8,569 bases of DNA. Source: DASXTB01 sp036505615. GTDB lineage: Bacteria > Acidobacteriota > UBA6911 > JACQSX01. The notes below the pieces were generated by a model that saw nothing but the letters and a program-made list of their open reading frames with translations, was not told the origin of the DNA and did not search any database. The DNA lies in assembly GCA_036505615.1 (NCBI GenBank), contig DASXTB010000128.1:1-8569 (forward strand), read 5' to 3'. Positions within the stretch are counted from its first letter, which is position 1, and the number at the start of each line of letters is the position of its first letter. Below are positions 6,035-8,569 of this stretch, one piece after another. Both the position numbers and the translations under genes were made by a program.

Positions 6035-6404
6035 ACTGAGAAACAACAGGAAGCACCAAGCGCTCTCCCTTCACCCCCTTTACCATTGCGATGATGTGAA
6101 TGACGATGATAGCCAGCCAGATCAGCACCCAGATCAGACCGGATGCACAAGCCGCTATAAATCCCAGTCCGGGTATGGGAGCCAAAATCGCGGTCACGAT
6201 CCAAATCGCGATCCAAAGAATGAACTCTGCCGCGGTGAGCACCAACCCGTGCTTGGCGTGCCAGCGAACCTCGTTGTCCTCCTTTTCCACCAGAAATGGA
6301 ATCAGCGCCAACAGCCAGAGGTAGCTCAGGATAATCATAACCGTGCGGTTGGAATCAGCCTGCGACGGAGGATTGGAGGGCGGAGGATAATTTGGAGTAC
6401 TCAT
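6018..6404 (-). CDS. DUF4870-like small integral membrane protein
   Basis: A 128-residue membrane protein resembling DUF4870 (Tic20-like topology), function unknown. It has a Pro/Asn-rich cytoplasmic tip (residues 5-15), a hydrophobic segment at about 22-39, and the family-type phrase FLVEKEDNEVRWHAKHGLVL (37-56) with charged residues next to the first membrane span. Two further long hydrophobic segments follow at about 53-74 and 84-108, with a basic C-terminal tail (KGVKGER). The start ATG 6404 is strongly supported by AAAAGGAGAACT immediately upstream. It is the first gene of a two-gene unit, and its TAG stop (6018-6020) lies inside the YidD-like coding sequence. A candidate promoter at 6468-6496 and a palindrome in the leader precede it. 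Confidence 0.88.
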   Translation of the reverse strand: MSTPNYPPPSNPPSQADSNRTVMIILSYLWLLALIPFLVEKEDNEVRWHAKHGLVLTAAEFILWIAIWIVTAILAPIPGLGFIAACASGLIWVLIWLAIIVIHIIAMVKGVKGERLVLPVVSQYADKF

Positions 6405-6442
6405 AGTTCTCCTTTTGGCTATGTGTATTTTTAGAGTGTTCG

Positions 6443-6457
6443 CCCCGCACTGCGGGG
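6443..6457. promoter_or_regulatory. CCCCGCA-C-TGCGGGG palindrome in the DUF4870-like gene leader
   Basis: A perfect 7-bp inverted repeat around a single central base. It falls a few bases downstream of the predicted transcription start of the DUF4870-like gene. It could be a repressor operator or a 5'-terminal mRNA hairpin that protects the transcript. No T-run follows, so it is unlikely to be a terminator for gatB. Confidence 0.5.
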
Positions 6458-6467
6458 GTGTGCGCGT

Positions 6468-6496
6468 ATTGTAGGAATATTTCGGCTCGAAAACAA
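6468..6496 (-). promoter_or_regulatory. candidate sigma-70-type promoter for the DUF4870-like/yidD unit
   Basis: On the minus strand, TTGTTT (6491-6496) is followed after 17 nt by TACAAT (6468-6473), which matches TATAAT at five of six positions; the -35 is weak (three of six). The predicted start near 6461 gives a leader of about 57 nt ending at a strong ribosome-binding site. Confidence 0.4.
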
Positions 6497-6532
6497 CCGA
6501 AGTTCGATGTTCGACAGGCGAGATCGATCAGC

Positions 6533-6613
6533 GGAACCGGACCTACTGACCTGTGACTGATGACTGATAATGACTGATGACCGATTATGACCGATGACTG
6601 ACGGATCGGTTCC
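6533..6613 (-). repeat. 17-bp tandem repeat after gatB, bracketed by an inverted repeat
   Basis: TGACYGA heptamers start at 6554, 6561, 6571, 6578, 6588 and 6595, with spacings alternating 7 and 10. This defines a 17-bp unit TGACYGATGACYGATWA present about 2.8 times (6554-6602). An imperfect 11-bp inverted repeat brackets the array: GGAACCGGACC (6533-6543) and GGATCGGTTCC (6603-6613), nine of eleven positions pairing. The right arm reaches the gatB stop codon (CTA at 6613-6615). The remainder of the 6405-6612 gap holds the palindrome and candidate promoter of the next gene. Confidence 0.85.
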
Positions 6614-8142
6614 TATTTCCCTGACTCTAGCTTCTTTTTAAGCAACTCGTTCAGCATCTGGGGATTTGCCTGGCCCTTGGTTTCTTTCATCACCTGGCCA
6701 ACGAAGAAACCCAGGAGCTTGGTTCTGCCGGCGCGATAATCCTGGACCTGCTTCAGGTTGCCGGCAATTACAGAATCGACAATCTGTTCGAGCGCCGTAG
6801 TATCGCTGATTTGTTTTATTCCCAGGCGCTCAGCGGCATGGCGGGGTGATTCACCCGAGGCCCAAATCTCCTCAAAGATTTGTTTACCGATCTTGCCGCT
6901 GATTTCACCGGAATCAATCATCTCCACGAGCTCGGCAATATGCTCAGGCTTTACCCGGACTTCCGCTAACTCCATGGCATCGCGCTTCCAGAGCGCCGAA
7001 AAATCGCCGATCAGCCAGCGTGCCACTGCCACGGGATTCTTGCTTCGCTGGGCCGCTTGTTCGTAGTAATCGGCAAATTCCTTTGATGAACAGATCTGAA
7101 GCGCCTCGACGTCGCTGATTCCAAACGTCTGGCAAAAACGCTCTCGTTTCGCCTCGGGAAGTTCGGGTATGGACTGGCGGATTTCTTCAAGCCATGCATC
7201 GCTCACTTCCAGCGGGGGCAAATCGGGCTCGGGGAAATAGCGATAATCGTGTGCTTCCTCTTTCGTTCGCATAACGAAGGTTTGCTCGCGATCCGGATCC
7301 CACAACCGCGTCTCCTGCGAGACGGTCCGGCCAGCCACCAGTTCTCCGATCTGTCTTCGGATTTCGTAATCGAGCGCCTTTTGCAGAAAACGAAACGAAT
7401 TCAAGTTCTTAATTTCTGTCTTGGTGCCCAATTTCTCTTCCCCTCTTCGACGCACCGACACATTGGCGTCGCAACGCAGGCTTCCCTCCTCCATGTTGCC
7501 ATCGTTAATCTGAAGATATAAAAGCACCCGCCGAAGATAGGTGAGGTAATCGTACGCTTCCTGCGAAGAGCGGAAATCGGGCTGTGAGACGATTTCGATC
7601 AAGGGAACGCCGCTGCGGTTGAGATTGACATAGGTGTCTTCGCCGGGGTTGTGGATCGACTTGCCCGCGTCCTCTTCAAGGTGGAGACGAGTAATGCCAA
7701 ACTTCTTCCGTCGATAGTTGATAATGTTGCCGCCTTCGGAGCGCTCACCGCTCAACAGCTCTACCACACCTTCTTCGGCCAGGGGCAAATCGAACTGGGA
7801 AATCTGATAGCCCTTTGGCAAATCAGGATAAAAATAATTCTTGCGCGCAAAAATGGAGCGCTGGTTGATGCGGCAATTCATCGCTAGCGCGGCTTTGACA
7901 GACATGGTGACTGCTTCTCGGTTCAAAACCGGCAGCGCTCCGGGCAAGCCCAAACAGACCGGACAGGTCCGGCTATTCGGCTCCCCGCCAAACTCGGTGC
8001 TGCAAGCGCAAAAGATTTTTGACTTGGTCAGAAGCTGAGCGTGAACTTCCAGGCCGATCACGGGCTCGAATTCGGAAACTTCGCCCGTGGCCAGTTGTCG
8101 GTGGTCCGTTGTCAGTTGTTCGGAGTTTGTCTTTGTTCGCAA
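6613..8142 (-). CDS. gatB: Asp-tRNA(Asn)/Glu-tRNA(Gln) amidotransferase subunit B
   Basis: GatB is the kinase/tRNA-binding subunit of the cytosolic GatCAB amidotransferase. It activates Glu-tRNA(Gln) or Asp-tRNA(Asn) with ATP so ammonia from GatA can amidate it. The frame is 509 codons, about 25-30 longer than typical. From the TTG: FEPVIGLEVHAQL begins at 25, zinc-site cysteines are CAC (45-47) and CPVC (60-63), and FARKNYFYPDLPKGYQIS, GITRLHLEEDAGKS, EIVSQPD, NMEEGSLRCDANVSV, TEIKNLNSFRFLQKALDYEI and KEEAHDYRYFPEPDLPPLE follow, then the C-terminal YqeY-like domain ending in LLKKKLESGK. An in-frame TAG lies five codons before the TTG, and no ATG or GTG occurs between the TTG and FEPVIG, so TTG 8142 (GGGGAA 6 nt upstream) is the best start. 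The first 20 residues come from a simple-repeat tract. The gene is complete and downstream of miaA on the same strand. Confidence 0.97.
   Translation of the reverse strand: MRTKTNSEQLTTDHRQLATGEVSEFEPVIGLEVHAQLLTKSKIFCACSTEFGGEPNSRTCPVCLGLPGALPVLNREAVTMSVKAALAMNCRINQRSIFARKNYFYPDLPKGYQISQFDLPLAEEGVVELLSGERSEGGNIINYRRKKFGITRLHLEEDAGKSIHNPGEDTYVNLNRSGVPLIEIVSQPDFRSSQEAYDYLTYLRRVLLYLQINDGNMEEGSLRCDANVSVRRRGEEKLGTKTEIKNLNSFRFLQKALDYEIRRQIGELVAGRTVSQETRLWDPDREQTFVMRTKEEAHDYRYFPEPDLPPLEVSDAWLEEIRQSIPELPEAKRERFCQTFGISDVEALQICSSKEFADYYEQAAQRSKNPVAVARWLIGDFSALWKRDAMELAEVRVKPEHIAELVEMIDSGEISGKIGKQIFEEIWASGESPRHAAERLGIKQISDTTALEQIVDSVIAGNLKQVQDYRAGRTKLLGFFVGQVMKETKGQANPQMLNELLKKKLESGK
8092..8120 (-). 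repeat. CAGTTGTC-type repeat inside the gatB 5' end
   Basis: CAGTTGTC (8092-8099) and CAGTTGTT (8113-8120) lie 21 bp apart with GGTGGTCCGTTGT between them. In sense they read GACAACTG phrases and encode the EQLTTDHRQLATG part of the extended GatB N-terminus. This is the same kind of low-complexity phrase otherwise found between genes here, which suggests that an intergenic tract has been taken into the reading frame. Confidence 0.65.
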
Positions 8143-8307
8143 TTCGATTCCCCATGCCTGCTATTTCCTCAGTCGCCTTTGTGGTTTTTTCCTCACCACA
8201 GCGGACACCAAGGACACAACGCTCAAGTTTCTTTCTGACAAAAAGCGGCACGCACTAGCGGGAGCATCCTGCCTCCTGCCTCCTGCTTCCTGCTTCCTGC
8301 CTCCTGC
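8143..8307. other. miaA-gatB spacer contents
   Basis: This 165-bp spacer has no established gene. It contains the heptamer array next to the miaA stop and a 14-codon micro-ORF. It also contains a further repeat phrase whose sense strand reads GTGTCCTTGGTGTCC (plus-strand GGACACC at 8203-8209 and GGACACA at 8212-8218), and a small 6-bp inverted repeat TGTGGT/ACCACA (8180-8185 and 8195-8200). An ATG at 8155 heads a frame one base out of phase with gatB and runs on into it; I regard that frame as a shadow. No clear promoter is seen, so gatB may be co-transcribed with miaA. Confidence 0.6.
8223..8267 (-). CDS. possible 14-codon micro-ORF upstream of gatB
   Basis: On the minus strand the last heptamer of the array supplies GGAGG four bases before an ATG at 8267. 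Fourteen codons follow (MLPLVRAAFCQKET) and then TGA at 8223-8225. It ends 80 nt before the gatB TTG. A real leader peptide is possible, but an AGGAGG-rich array followed by ATG will make such frames by chance, so this is a weak call. Confidence 0.15.
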   Translation of the reverse strand: MLPLVRAAFCQKET

Positions 8308-8308
8308 T
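8267..8308 (-). repeat. six RGCAGGA heptamers overlapping the miaA stop codon
   Basis: Six tandem TCCTGCY heptamers on the plus strand, with no indels, from 8267 to 8308. The final base is shared with the miaA stop codon (TTA at 8308-8310). In sense this gives a purine-rich RGCAGGA array with three AGGAGG hexamers, each a perfect match to the anti-Shine-Dalgarno core. Variation is restricted to one position (C/T) of the unit. Confidence 0.95.
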
Positions 8309-8569
8309 TACCCCCTCCTGCCTTCGATCTTCTCCAGTGCCTGCTGCAAAACACCCGGCTCGTCTCCAAAGCCGTATAGCCATTCAATCCCGGACTCTTT
8401 GCGGAACCATGTCAGTTGTCGTTTTGCATAGTTGCGAGTATGGCGCTGCACCCGCTCAAGAAGATGGGCGAAGGAGATTTCTCCCCTCAAATGGGCACTC
8501 ACGTCGCCGTAACCGATTGCATCGAAGGCCTTGCACTCTGGGCAGGTTCCGCTGTCGAGCAGGCGCTGA
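8308..8569 (-). CDS. miaA: tRNA dimethylallyltransferase, C-terminal part (runs off window)
   Basis: The last 87 codons of MiaA, which transfers a dimethylallyl group from DMAPP to N6 of A37 in tRNAs that read UNN codons. Diagnostic features are FDAIGYGDV near the left end of the visible peptide (family IGYREL-like) and HTRNYAKRQLTWFR, the conserved TRxYAKRQxTWFR signature of the C-terminal region. WLYGF and a basic C-terminus (EGRRG) follow. The stop is TAA at 8308-8310. The visible part begins in mid-codon at the edge, so the start, P-loop and catalytic domain lie outside. A CPEC pair just before the IGYGDV motif is not something I recall as general in the family. miaA precedes gatB on the same strand across a 165-bp spacer. 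Confidence 0.93.
   Translation of the reverse strand, partial: QRLLDSGTCPECKAFDAIGYGDVSAHLRGEISFAHLLERVQRHTRNYAKRQLTWFRKESGIEWLYGFGDEPGVLQQALEKIEGRRG

Noticed and set aside
7973..8251. Minus-strand frame overlapping the gatB 5' end, including an ATG at 8155
   Set aside because: Out of phase with gatB, with repeat-derived peptide and no domain. Kept only as a hint for a possible frameshift or start question in gatB.
8410..8419. TGTCAGTTGT in miaA, identical to the repeat phrase at 8110-8119 in gatB
   Set aside because: In miaA these bases encode part of the conserved KRQLTWF signature, so a 10-bp match is most simply coincidence.

Overview
The window looks like a chromosomal segment of an Acidobacteriota-type bacterium (Terriglobia/Koribacter-like is my best guess). 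Three things point there: a paired DUF1549/DUF1553 and DUF1501 gene set typical of Acidobacteriota, Planctomycetota and Verrucomicrobiota; moderate GC content by eye; and many different short intergenic simple-sequence tracts of a kind I associate with acidobacterial genomes. The taxon is inference. No rRNA, tRNA, CRISPR array, transposase or phage gene is visible.

Layout from left to right. (1) A minus-strand beta-hydroxyacid dehydrogenase family gene (97-981, GTG start) ends directly on a (GGGTGTT)7 tract. (2) A divergent, repeat-filled intergenic region leads to a plus-strand 105-residue orphan (1245-1562). (3) A 436-bp gap between convergent genes holds two oppositely oriented GGATTGCGG-type arrays, one after each gene, with a strong 12-bp hairpin between them. 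(4) A minus-strand two-gene operon follows: a DUF1549/DUF1553 secreted protein (start 5478) and then a Tat-targeted DUF1501 protein (start 3501). (5) A second minus-strand pair is a DUF4870-like small membrane protein (start 6404) overlapping a divergent YidD-like gene (start 6034). (6) gatB (6613-8142), the Asp-tRNA(Asn)/Glu-tRNA(Gln) amidotransferase subunit B, has a TTG start and a repeat-encoded N-terminus. (7) The C-terminal 87 codons of miaA run off the right edge.

GatB and MiaA are housekeeping translation and tRNA-modification functions. The DUF1549/1553-DUF1501 pair is an exported system of unknown biochemical role. DUF4870/YidD is a small envelope unit.

The most interesting signal is not a gene. 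Five coding sequences with five different simple-repeat arrays (GGGTGTT, GATTGCGGATTTC-like in two places, a 17-bp TGACYGATGACYGATWA unit, and RGCAGGA) have the array abutting or overlapping the stop codon, or starting within about a dozen bases of it. In each case the G-richer strand is the mRNA sense strand. Other repeat tracts lie in the 5' flanks, where one forms the extra N-terminal codons of gatB and another forms a 35-codon micro-ORF with a strong ribosome-binding site just ahead of the dehydrogenase gene. This looks like a genome-wide class of strand-polarised 3'-UTR elements, and it can be tested computationally.
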